64,000 nucleotides of DNA from Ochotona curzoniae (taxonomy: Eukaryota > Chordata > Mammalia > Lagomorpha > Ochotonidae). Under the pieces are notes generated by a model, which saw only the letters and a list, made by a program, of their open reading frames with translations, was not told where the DNA came from and did no database searches. Within the stretch, counting starts at the first letter, position 1, and the number at the start of each line of letters is the position of its first letter. Shown one piece after another: positions 12,548 to 24,164 of this stretch. The translations under genes were made by a program, and so were the position numbers. Where the stretch lies: the NCBI RefSeq assembly GCF_017591425.1, contig NW_024466307.1:1-64000 (forward strand). Reading direction: 5' to 3'.

Positions 12548-15094
12548 CAAACTAGCCCTAAGCCTCAAACTGGCCCTAAGCCTCATACTGGCCCTAAGCC
12601 TCAAACTAGACCTAAGTCTCAAACTGTCCCTAACCCTCGTACTGGCCCTCAGCCTCAAACTGTCCCTAAGCCTCATTCTATTCCTAAGCCTCAAATTGGA
12701 CCTAAGCCTCAAACTGGCCCTCTGCCTGAAACTGGTCATCAGTCTCAAACTGGCGCTCAGCCTCAAACTGGCGCTCAGCCTCAAACTGGCCCTCAGCCTC
12801 AAACTGGCCCTCAGACGCACTGTCCCTAAGCCTCAAACTGGCCCTCAGCCTCAAACTGGCCCCCTGCCTGAAAGTGGTAATCAGTCTCAAACTGGCCCTC
12901 AGCCTCAAACTGGCTCGATACTAAAACGGGCCCTCTGCCTCAAACTGGCACTAAGCCTCATTCTGGCCCTCAGCCTCAAACTGGTCTTAACCCTAAAACT
13001 GGCCCTATGCCTCATTCTGGCCCTAAGATTCAAACTGGCCGTCAGCCTCAAACTGGCCCTCAGCTGCAAACTGGTCCTACCCCTCACACTGGCCATACCC
13101 CTCACACTGGCCCTAAGCCTCAAACTGGCCCTAAGCCTCAAACTGGCCCTCAGCCTCAAACTGGTCTTAACCCTAAAACTGGCCCTATGCCTCATTCTGG
13201 CCCTAAGATTCAAACTGGCCGTCAGCCTCAAACTGGCCCTAACCCTAAAACTGGCCCTCAGCCTCAAACTGGTCTTAGCCCTAATACTGGTCCTAAGCCT
13301 CATTCTGGCCCTAAGACTCAAACTGGCGGTCAGCCTCAAACTGGCCCTCAGCCTCAAACTGGCCTGAAACTAAAACTGGCCCTCTGCCTCAAACTGACCC
13401 TAAGCCTCAAACTGGCCCTCAGCCTCAAACTGGCCCTCAGCCTCAAACTGGCCCTAATGCTAAAACTGGCCCTAATGCTAAAACAGGCCCTAACCCTAAA
13501 ACTGACCCTCAGCCTAGAACTGAGCCTCATCCTCCAACTAGCCCTTAGCCTCAAATGGCCCTAAGCCTCAAACTGGCCCTAAGCCTCAAAATGGCCCTAA
13601 GCCTCAAACTGGACATCTGCCTCAAACTGGCACTAAGCTTCAAACTGGCCCTAAGCCTCATTCCGGCCCTAAGCCTCAAACTCGCCCTCAGCCTCAAACT
13701 GGCCCTAGGCCGCAAACTGGCCCTCAGCCTCAAACTGGCCCTAAGCCGCAAACTGGCCCTAAGCCGCAAACCGGCCCTAAGCCTCAAAATGGCCCTAAAC
13801 TAAAACGGGCCGTCTGCCTCAAACTGGCCCTAATGCTAAAACTGGCCCTCAGCCTCAAACTAGCCCTCAGCCTCAAACTGGCCCACAGCCTCAAACTGGC
13901 CCTCAGCATAAAACTGGCCCTAAGCCTCAAACTGGCCCTAACCCTAAAACAGGTCCTGACGTTAAAACTGGCCCTCAGCCTCAAACTGGCCATAAGCCTC
14001 ATTCTGACACTCAGCCTCAAACTGGCCCTAAGCATCATACTGGCCCTAAGCCTCATTCTGGCAACAAGCCTCATTCTGGCAACAAGCCTCATTCTGGCCC
14101 TAAGCCTCATTCTGGCTCTAACCCTAAAACAGGCCCTCAGCCTCAAACTGGCCCTCAGCCTCAAACTGGCCCTAACCCTAAAACTGGCCCTAAGCCTCAA
14201 ACTGGCCCTCAGCCTCAAACTGGCCCTCACCTCAAACTGGCCCTAACAGTCAAACTGTCCCTGTGCCTCATACTGGCCCTTAGCCTAAAACTGGGCCTAA
14301 CACTAAAAGTGGCCCTCAACCTCAAACTAGCCCTAAGCCTCAAACTGGCCCTAAGCCTCATACTGGCCCTCAGCCTCAAACTAACCCTAAGTCTCAAATG
14401 TCCCTAAGCCTCATACTGGCCCTCAGCCTCAAACTGGCCCCTGCCTGAAAGTGGTAATCAGTCTCAAACTGGCCCTCAGCCTCAAACTGGCTCGATACTA
14501 AAACGGGCCCTCTGCCTCAAACTGGCCCTAAGCCTCATTCTGGCCCTCTGCCTCAAACTGGCCCTAAGCCTAATTCTGGCCCTAACCCTAAAACTGACCC
14601 TGACGTTAAAACTGGCCCTCAGCCTCAAACTGGCCATAAGCCTCATTCTGACCCTCAGCCTCAAACTGGCCGTAAGCCTCAATCTGGCCCTAAGCCTCAT
14701 TCTGGCAACAAGCCTCATTCTGGCAACAAGCCTCATTCTGGCAACAATCATCATTATGGCCCTAAGCCTCATTTTGGCCCTCACCCTCAAACTGGCCCTC
14801 AGCCTCAAACTGGCCCTCAGCCTCAAACTAGCCCTCAGCCTCAAACTGGCCCTCAGCCTCAAACTGGCCCTCAGCCTCAAACTGGCCCTCAGCCTCAAAG
14901 TGGCAATCAGCCTCAAACTGGCAATCAGCCTCAAACTGGCCCTAACCCTAAAACTGGCCCTAAGCCTCAAACTGGACCTAAGACTCAAACTGGCGCTCAC
15001 CTCAAACTGGCCCTCAGCCTCAAACTGGCCCTCAGCCTCATACTGGCCCTTAGCCTAAACCGGCCCTAATACTAAAAGTGGCCCTCAACCTCAA
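12548..15094. repeat. Nested duplication of about 2.55 kb, copy A
   Basis: This segment matches 15095-17641 at an offset of 2544-2547 bp. Both copies share variants not seen in other higher-order units, such as cctcattctattcctaag (12668 region and 15218 region). Both also contain two ctcgatacta landmarks spaced 1577 bp apart (12914 and 14491 here). The 3-bp offset change comes from one small indel near 12815 (cgcactgtccc here, cgcaaactggtccc in the other copy). Confidence 0.85.
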
Positions 15095-17641
15095 ACTAGC
15101 CCTAAGCCTCAAACTGGCCCTAAGCCTCATACTGGCCCTAAGCCTCAAACTAGACCTAAGTCTCAAACTGTCCCTAACCCTCGTACTGGCCCTCAGCCTC
15201 AAACTGTCCCTAAGCCTCATTCTATTCCTAAGCCTCAAATTGGACCTAAGCCTCAAACTGGCCCTCTGCCTGAAACTGGTCATCAGTCTCAAACTGGCGC
15301 TCAGCCTCAAACTGGCGCTCAGCCTCAAACTGGCCCTCAGCCTCAAACTGGCCCTCAGACGCAAACTGGTCCCTAAGCCTCAAACTGGCCCTCAGCCTCA
15401 AACTGGCCCCCTGCCTGAAAGTGGTAATCAGTCTCAAACTGGCCCTCAGCCTCAAACTGGCTCGATACTAAAACGGGCCCTCTGCCTCAAACTGGCCCTA
15501 AGCCTCATTCTGGCCCTCAGCCTCAAACTGGTCTTAACCCTAAAACTGGCCCTATGCCTCATTCTGGCCCTAAGATTCAAACTGGCCGTCAGCCTCAAAC
15601 TGGCCCTCAGCTGCAAACTGGTCCTACCCCTCACACTGGCCATACCCCTCACACTGGCCCTAAGCCTCAAACTGGCCCTAAGCCTCAAACTGGCCCTCAG
15701 CCTCAAACTGGTCTTAACCCTAAAACTGGCCCTATGCCTCATTCTGGCCCTAAGATTCAAACTGGCCGTCAGCCTCAAACTGGCCCTAACCCTAAAACTG
15801 GCCCTCAGCCTCAAACTGGTCTTAGCCCTAATACTGGTCCTAAGCCTCATTCTGGCCCTAAGACTCAAACTGGCGGTCAGCCTCAAACTGGCCCTCAGCC
15901 TCAAACTGGCCTGAAACTAAAACTGGCCCTCTGCCTCAAACTGACCCTAAGCCTCAAACTGGCCCTCAGCCTCAAACTGGCCCTCAGCCTCAAACTGGCC
16001 CTAATGCTAAAACTGGCCCTAATGCTAAAACAGGCCCTAACCCTAAAACTGACCCTCAGCCTAGAACTGAGCCTCATCCTCCAACTGGCCCTTAGCCTCA
16101 AATGGCCCTAAGCCTCAAACTGGCCCTAAGCCTCAAAATGGCCCTAAGCCTCAAACTGGACATCTGCCTCAAACTGGCACTAAGCTTCAAACTGGCCCTA
16201 AGCCTCATTCCGGCCCTAAGCCTCAAACTCGCCCTCAGCCTCAAACTGGCCCTAAGCCGCAAACTGGCCCTCAGCCTCAAACTGGCCCTAAGCCGCAAAC
16301 TGGCCCTAAGCCGCAAACCGGCCCTAAGCCTCAAAATGGCCCTAAACTAAAACGGGCCGTCTGCCTCAAACTGGCCCTAATGCTAAAACTGGCCCTCAGC
16401 CTCAAACTAGCCCTCAGCCTCAAACTGGCCCAAGCCTCAAACTGGCCCTCAGCATAAAACTGGCCCTAAGCCTCAAACTGGCCCTAACCCTAAAACAGGT
16501 CCTGACGTTAAAACTGGCCCTCAGCCTCAAACTGGCCATAAGCCTCATTCTGACACTCAGCCTCAAACTGGCCCTAAGCATCATACTGGCCCTAAGCCTC
16601 ATTCTGGCAACAAGCCTCATTCTGGCAACAAGCCTCATTCTGGCCCTAAGCCTCATTCTGGCTCTAACCCTAAAACAGGCCCTCAGCCTCAAACTGGCCC
16701 TCAGCCTCAAACTGGCCCTAACCCTAAAACTGGCCCTAAGCCTCAAACTGGCCCTCAGCCTCAAACTGGCCCTCACCTCAAACTGGCCCTAACAGTCAAA
16801 CTGTCCCTGTGCCTCATACTGGCCCTTAGCCTAAAACTGGGCCTAACACTAAAAGTGGCCCTCAACCTCAAACTAGCCCTAAGCCTCAAACTGGCCCTAA
16901 GCCTCATACTGGCCCTCAGCCTCAAACTAACCCTAAGTCTCAAATGTCCCTAAGCCTCATACTGGCCCTCAGCCTCAAACTGGCCCCCTGCCTGAAAGTG
17001 GTAATCAGTCTCAAACTGGCCCTCAGCCTCAAACTGGCTCGATACTAAAACGGGCCCTCTGCCTCAAACTGGCCCTAAGCCTCATTCTGGCCCTCTGCCT
17101 CAAACTGGCCCTAAGCCTAATTCTGGCCCTAACCCTAAAACTGACCCTGACGTTAAAACTGGCCCTCAGCCTCAAACTGGCCATAAGCCTCATTCTGACC
17201 CTCAGCCTCAAACTGGCCCTCAGCCTCAATCTGGCCCTAAGCCTCATTCTGGCAACAAGCCTCATTCTGGCAACAAGCCTCATTCTGGCAACAATCATCA
17301 TTATGGCCCTAAGCCTCATTTTGGCCCTCACCCTCAAACTGGCCCTCAGCCTCAAACTGGCCCTCAGCCTCAAACTAGCCCTAAGCCTCAAACTGGCCCT
17401 CAGCCTCAAACTGGCCCTCAGCCTCAAACTGGCCCTCAGCCTCAAAGTGGCAATCAGCCTCAAACTGGCAATCAGCCTCAAACTGGCCCTAACCCTAAAA
17501 CTGGCCCTAAGCCTCAAACTGGACCTAAGACTCAAACTGGCGCTCACCTCAAACTGGCCCTAAGCCTCAAACTGGCCCTCAGCCTCATACTGGCCCTTAG
17601 CCTAAACCGGCCCTAATACTAAAAGTGGCCCTCAACCTCAA
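15095..17641. repeat. Nested duplication of about 2.55 kb, copy B
   Basis: This is the tandem partner of 12548-15094, with landmarks at 15461 and 17038. The inner landmark spacing of 970 bp (14491 to 15461) is shorter than any of the three spacings in 1611-10707. A truncated higher-order unit was therefore created first, and the composite was then duplicated. After 17641 the sequence diverges from what follows copy A and resumes the ordinary higher-order order. Confidence 0.8.
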
Positions 17642-19899
17642 ACTAGCCCTAAGCCTCAAACTGGCCCTAAGCCTCATACTGGCCCTCAACCTAAAACTAG
17701 CCCTAAGTCTCAAACTGTCCCTAAGCCTCATACTGGCCCTCTGCCTCAAACTGGCCCGCTGCCTGAAACTGGTCATCAGTCTCAAACTGGCCCTCAGCCT
17801 CAAACTGACCCTAAGCCTCAAACTGGCCCTCAGCCTCAAACTAGCCCTCAGCCTCAAACTGGCCCTAAACTAAAACGGGCCGTCTGCCTCAAACTGGCCC
17901 TAATGCTAAAACTGGCCCTCAGCCTCAAACTGGCCCTAAATCTCAAACTGGCCCTAAGCCTCAAACTGGCTCTAAACCTCATACTGGCCCTCAGACTAAA
18001 ACAGGCCCTCAGACTAAAACTGGCCCTCTGCCTAACACTGGCCCTCTGCCTAGCACTGGCCCTAAGCCTCAAACTGGCCCTAAGCCTCAAACTGGCCCTA
18101 ATCCTCAAACTGGCCCTCAGCCTCAAACTGTCCCTCAGCCTCAAACTGGCCCTAAGCCTCATTCTGGCCCTGAGCCTCAAACTGGCATCACACTAAAACT
18201 GGCATCACACTAAAACTGGCCCTAAGCCTCAAACTGGACTTTTGCCTCAAACTGGCACTAAGCTTCAAAGTGGCCCTAAGCCTCAAACTGGCCCTAAGCC
18301 TCAAACTCGCCCTCAGCCTCAAACTGGCCCTCACCTCAAACTGGCCCTCAGCCTCAAACTGGCCCTAAGCCGCAAACTGGCCCTAAGCCGCAAACTGGCC
18401 CTAAGCCGCAAACTGGCCCTAAGCCGCAAACTGGCACTAAGCCGCAAACTAGCCCTAAGCCTCAAACTGGCCCTAAACTAAAACGGGCCGTCTGCCTCAA
18501 ACTGGCCCTCATCCTCAAACTGGCCCTCAGCCTCAAACTGGCCCTCAGCCTCATTCTGGCCCTCAGCCTCATTCTGGCCCTCAGCCTCATTCTGGCCCTC
18601 AGCCTCATTCTGGCCCTAAGCCTCATTCTGGCCCTAACCCTAAAACTGGCCCTGACGTTAAAACTGGCCCTCAGCCTCAAACTGGCCATAAGCCTCATTC
18701 TGACCCGTAGCCTCAAACTGGCCCTCAGCCTCAATCTGGCCCTAAGCCTCATTTTGGCAACAAGCCTCATTCTGGCCCTAACCCTAAAACTGGCCCTCAG
18801 CCTCAAACTGGCCCTCAGCCTCAAACTGGCCCTAAGCCTCAAACTGGCCCTAAGCCTCATTCTGGCCCTCAGGCTCAAACTGGCCCTAACACTAAAACTG
18901 GCCTATTGCCTCATTCTGACCCTAAGCCTCAAACTGGCCCTCAGCCTCACACTGTCCCTCAGCCTCAAACTGGCCCTAACCCTCAAACTGGCCCTCAGCC
19001 TCAAACTGGCCCTAAGACTCAAACTGGCCCTAACAGTCAAACTAGCCCAAAGCCTCAAACTGGCCCTAAGCCTCATACTGGCCCTAAGCCTCAAACTAGA
19101 CCTATGTCTCAAACTGTCACTAACCCTCGTACTGGCCCTCGGCCTCAAACTGTCCCTAAGCCTAATTCTGTTCCTAAGCCTCAAATTGGACCTAAGCCTC
19201 AAACTGGCCCTCTGCCTGAAACTGGTCATCAGTCTCAAACTGGCGCTCACTCAACTGGCCTCAGCCTCAAACTGGCCGCTCAGCCTCAAACTGGCCCTCA
19301 GCCTCAAACTGGCCCTCAGACGCAAACTGGCCCTCAGACGCAAACTGGCCCTAAGCCTCAAACTGGCCCTCAGCCTCAAACTGGCGCTCAGCCTCAAACT
19401 GGCCCTCAGCTGCAAACTGCTCCTACCCCTCACACTGGCCATACCCCTCACACTGGCCCTAAGCCTCAAACTGGCCCTAAGCCTCAAACTGGCCTCAGCC
19501 TCAAACTGGCCTCAGCCTCAAACTGGTCTTAACCCTAAAACTGGCCCTATGCCTCATTCTGGCCCTAAGATTCAAACTGGCCGTCAGCCTCAAACTGGCC
19601 CTCAGCCTCAAACTGGCCCTCAGCCTCAAACTGGCCCTAAGCCTCAAACTGGCCCTAAGCCTCAAACTGGCCCTCTGCATCAAACTGGCCCTCAGCCTCA
19701 AACTGGCCCTCAGCCTCAAACTGGCCCTCAGCCTCAAACTGGCCCTCAGCCTCAAACTAGCCCTCAGCCTCAAACTGGCCCACAGCCTCAAACTGGCCCT
19801 CAGCATAAAACTGGCCCTAAGCCTCAAACTGGCCCTCAGCCTAAAATTGGCCCTAAGCCTCAAACTGGCCCTAACCCTAAAACTGGCCCTCACCCTCAA

Positions 19900-22880
19900 A
19901 CTGGCCCTAACCCTCAAACAGCACCTAACCCTAAAAATGGCTCTCGGCCTCAAACTGGACCTCAGCCGATACTGGCCCTAAGCCTCATTCTGGCTCCAAA
20001 CCTAAAACTGACCCTAAGCCACATTCTGGCTCTAAGCCTCATTCTGGCCCTAAGCCTCCTTCTGGAACTAAGTCTCAAACTGGCCCTCAGCCTCAAACTG
20101 GCCCTCAGCATAAAACTGGCCCTAACTCTAAAACTGGCCCTAAGCCTCAAACTGGCTCTAAACCTCATACAGGCCCTCAGACTAAAACTGGCCCTCTGCC
20201 TCAAACTGACCCTAAGCCTAACACTGGCCCTAAGCCTCAAACTGGCCCTGACGTTAAAACTGGCCCTAAGTCTCAAACTGGCCCTAAGCCTCAAACTGGC
20301 CCTCAGCCTCAAACTGGCCCTAAGCCTCATTCTGGCCCCCAGCCTCAAACTGGCCCTAACCCTAAAACTCGCCCTCAGCCTCAAACTGGCCCTCAGCCTC
20401 AAACTGGCCCTCAGCATAAAACAGGCCCTAATGCTAAAAATGGCCCTCAGCTTCAAACTGTCCCTCATCCACAAACTGGCCCTCAGCCTCAAACTGGCCC
20501 TAAACCTCATACTGGCCCTAAGCCTCAAACTGGCCCTAAGCCTCAAACTGGCCCTAAGCCTCATTCTGGCCCTCAGCCTCAAACTGGCCCTCAGCCTCAA
20601 ACTGGCCCTCAGCCTCAAACTGGCCTCAGCCTCAAACTGGCCCTCTGCCTAAAACTGGCCCTAAGCCTCATACTGGCCCTAAGCCTCCTTCTGGACCTAA
20701 GCCTCAAACTGGCCCTAAACCTAAATCTGGCCCTAAGCCTAAAACTGGCACTAAACCTCATTCTGGCCCTAAGCCTCCTTCTGGACCTAAGCCTCAAACT
20801 GGCCCTAAACTAAAACTGGCCCTCAGACTAAAACTGGCCATCAGACTAAAACTGGTCCTAAACCTCAAACTGGCCCTCAGCCTCAAACTGGCCCTCAGGC
20901 TCAAACTGGTCTCAGGCTCAAACCGGCCCTCAGCCTCAAACTGGCCCTCAGCCTCAAACTGGCCCTCAGCCTCAAACTGGCCCTCAGCCTCATTCTCGCC
21001 CTCACCCTCATTCTGGCCCTCAGCCTCATTCTGACCCTCAGCCTCATTCTGGCGCTCAGCCTCATTCTGGCCCTAACCCTAAAACTGGCCCTAAGTCTCA
21101 AACTGGCCCTAAGCCTATTCTGGCCCTAAGCCTCAAACTGGCCCTCAGCCTCAAACTGGCCTGAAACTAAAACTGGCCCTCAGCCTCAAACTGGCCCTAA
21201 CGCTCAAACTGGCCCTAAGCCTCAAACTGGCTTTATCCCTCAAACTGGCTCTAAACCTAAAACTGACCCTAAGCCTCAAACTGGCCCTAAGCCTCAAACT
21301 GGCCCTAAGCCTCAAACTGGCCCTAAGCCTCATTCTGGCCCTAAGCCTCAAACTGGCCCTCAGCATCAAACTGGCCCTAACCCTCAAACTGGCTCTAAAC
21401 CTAAAACTGACCCTAAGCCTCATTCTGGCCCTAAGCCTCATTCTGGCCCTCACCCTCAAACTGGCAAAAACCCTCATTCTGGCCCTAAGTCTAAAAATGT
21501 CTCTCGGACTCAAACTGGAGCTCAGCCGCATATCGGCCCTAAGCCTCATTCTGGGCATAAGCCTCAAACTGGCCCTGAGCCTCAATCTGGCCCTAAGCCT
21601 CATTCTGGCAACAAGCCTCATTCTGGCCCTCAGCCTCAAACAGGCCCTAACCCTAAAACTGGCCCTCAGCCTCAAACTGGCCCTAAACTAATACTGGCCC
21701 TCAGACTAAAACTGGCCATCAGACTAAAACTGGTCCTAAACCTCAAACTGGCCCTCAGCCTCAAACTGGCCCTCAGGCTCAAACTGGCCTCAGGCTCAAA
21801 CTGGCCCTCAACCTCAAACTGGCCCTCAACCTCAAACTGGCCCTCAGCCTCAAACTGGCCCTCAGCCTCAAACTGGCCCTAACGATAAAACTGGCCCTCA
21901 GCCTAAAACTGGCCCTCAGCCTAAAACTGTCCATCAGCCAAAAACTGGCCCTAACCCTAAAACTGACCCTAACCCTAAAACTGACCCTAACCCTAAAACT
22001 GGCCCTAACGCTAAAAATGGCCCTAAGCCTCAATCCGGCCCTAAAACTAAAACTGAAACTAACCCTAAAATTGGCCCGAAGCCTCAAAGTTGGCCTCAGC
22101 CTAAAACTGGCCCTAAACCTCAACCTGGCCCTAACCCTAAAACTGACCCTAAGCCTCATTCTGGCACTAAGCCTCAAACTTGTACTAACCCTAAAACTGG
22201 CCCTAAGCCTCAAACAGACCCTAAACCTAAGACTGACCCTATACAAAAAAACTGGCCCTCAGCCTCAAACTGGTTCTCAGACTAAAACTGGCGCTAATGC
22301 TAAAACAGGCCCTGAGCCTAAAACTGGCCCTAACCATAAAACTGAACCTAATGCTAAAACTGGACCTATCCCTCATTTTGACCGTAAAACTCATTCTGCC
22401 CTAAGCCTCAAACTGGCCCTAAACCTAAAATTGGCCCTAAGCCTAAAACCGGCCCTCAGCTCGAACTGGCCCTCAGCCTGAAAATGGCCCTAAGGGTCAA
22501 ACTGGCCCTCAGCCTCAAACTGGCCCTAAGCCTCAAACTGGCTTTATCCCTCAAACTGGCCCAAAGCCTCAAACAGGCCCTAAGCCTCAAACTGGGCCTA
22601 AGCCTCAAACTGGCACTAACGCTAAAACTGGCCCTCAGGTTCAAATTGGCCCTCAGCCTCAAACTGGCCCTCAGCCTCAAACTGGCCCTCAGCCTCAAAC
22701 TGGCCCTCAGCCTCAAACAGGCCCTCAGCCTCAAACTGGCCCTAACGCTAACACTGGACCTAACGCTAAAACTGGCCCTCAGCCTCAAACAGGCCCGAAG
22801 CCTCAAACTGGCCCTCAGCCTCAAACTGGCCCTCAGCCTCAAACTGGCCATAAAACTAAAACGGGCCCTAACCGAAAATT
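19900..22880. repeat. Degenerate inner edge of the 18-bp satellite
   Basis: Towards its right end the array loses higher-order order. The ctcgatacta landmark is absent, monomers carry more private substitutions, and CCCTAACCCTAAAA-type monomers become frequent (21950-22010 and 22120-22250). Period lengths also start to vary. Satellite edges are commonly more diverged than centres because exchange homogenises the middle. Here the edge grades into telomeric hexamer-like DNA. Confidence 0.75.
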
Positions 22881-23500
22881 GGCCCTAAGCCTAAAACTAA
22901 ACCTAACCCTAACCCCTAACCCCTAATCCTAACCCCTAAACCCTACCCCTAACCCCTAACCCTGACACTGACCCTGACCCCCTGACCCTGACCCCCTGAC
23001 CCTAACCCTAACCCCCTAACCATAACCGCCTGATCATAACCAAACACTAACCTGCTAACACTAACCCCCTAACCCTAACCCCTAACCCTGACCCACTAAA
23101 CCTGACCCCCTAACACTGACACCTAACCCTAACCCTGACCCCTTAACCCTGACCCCTGACCCCCGACCCTAACCCTAACACCTAACCCTAACCCCTAACC
23201 CCTAACCTCTAACCCTAAACCTAACCCTAACCCTAACCCTAACCCCTAACCCTAAGACCTAACCCCTAACCCTAACCCTAACCCCTAACCCCTACCCTAC
23301 GCCTTAACCCCTAACTCTAACCCTAACCCTAACCCCTAACCCCTAACCCTAACCCCTAACCCTCACCCCGAGCCTCTACCCTATCTCCTAACCCCCTAAC
23401 CCTACCCCTAATCCTATCCCTAACCCCTAACCCTCTAACCCTCTAACACTAACCCTCTAACCCCTAACGAACCACTAAACACCAACCCTAGCACCGTAAG
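22881..23500. repeat. Degenerate interstitial telomeric repeats (CCCTAA type)
   Basis: The stretch is made of CCCTAA, CCCCTAA, CCCTGA and related 6-8 bp variants, with short perfect runs such as four consecutive CCCTAA units near 23223-23246. The C-rich strand is on +, as at a left chromosome end. The many octamer-like CCCCTAAC variants and CCCTGACC units mean it is not a live telomere. It separates the 18-bp satellite from the 2.1-kb array. Confidence 0.93.
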
Positions 23501-24164
23501 CCCTAACACCCTAACCGGTAAGCACTAATCATAAGCACTAATTACAAAAACAAAATTTATCCAATAAAACTCACAGGTAAATCCTAACCACTAACGACCA
23601 AATACCACATCACAATCCCAGAACCACTTACCTTCTCTCCTGCTTGGATCTTCAGCCATTTGCACCACGGAGTTGACAAGGTGGGGACTTCAATTCCGGA
23701 GGTCCTTGCAGGCACCATGACTTCATACTGATGTGGCAATGCCACTGGGCGTACCAAGCCCAACACACACAAAACCCGGAAACCCTTTCACCACCTTGTG
23801 CCCACACCCAGCCTGAGCCACCCCTAATTACAGAGGACAGAGGCCTACAGCAATGGCATCATATTGGGATGGGGTTTGCACAACACCCAGCCTGCTCATA
23901 TCGTTTTAGCTACAGGATTTTCTCATGGTCTTTAAAAATCACGCATCACTGAGGACAGAGCCCTGCACACAAACAGTTATCACAATCTTGCCACAGCATG
24001 GTGTCAGAAAGAGGAACCTGCCATGAAGGTTAACCATCAGGCCTGAGTGAATCACAAGACGCATGATAACTAACTGAGAAATGATGACTAAGTGGACTAC
24101 TGCCAGCAAAGTCAGATTTGTGCACCCGCTCATGGCTATCAGGACACACTGCAGGATGAAAGAA
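23501..24164. other. Non-repetitive spacer, nothing recognised
   Basis: A stretch of ordinary composition between the telomeric block and the 2.1-kb array. Short reading frames on both strands show no recognisable domain. No tandem structure and no clear SINE were seen. Its right end passes directly into sequence related to the 2.1-kb unit at about 24165. Confidence 0.5.

Larger units (their letters stand above)
1..22880. repeat. 18-bp telomere-related satellite with higher-order structure
   Basis: The block is an almost uninterrupted array of an 18-bp monomer, consensus GGCCCTAAGCCTCAAACT, with the common variant CCCTCA in place of CCCTAA. Read in hexamers it is CCCTAA-GCCTCA-AACTGG, so each monomer equals three telomere-length units, one of them often the exact telomere C-strand hexamer. 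A recurrent variant, CCCTAACCCTAAAACTGG, contains two consecutive telomere hexamers (for example 1235-1246). Monomer variants recur in a fixed order, which gives higher-order repeats. The array begins before the window. I know no named satellite with this sequence; whether it is catalogued needs a database search. All reading frames in it are by-products of the 3-divisible period. Confidence 0.95.

Noticed and set aside
198..20652. Long repetitive proteins such as (PKPQTG)n, (LKLALS)n and (RLRASL)n up to 632 residues on both strands
   Set aside because: The 18-bp monomer equals six codons, so all frames stay open by arithmetic. The peptides are simply the monomer translated in each frame. There are no conserved ends, signal sequences or non-repeat domains.
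1..23500. CRISPR array
   Set aside because: The repeats are contiguous 18-mers without unique spacers, and the context is a mammalian genome.
1..23500. Functional terminal telomere
   Set aside because: Perfect CCCTAA runs are very short and the rest is degenerate or 18-bp satellite. The true telomere, if near, lies outside the window.
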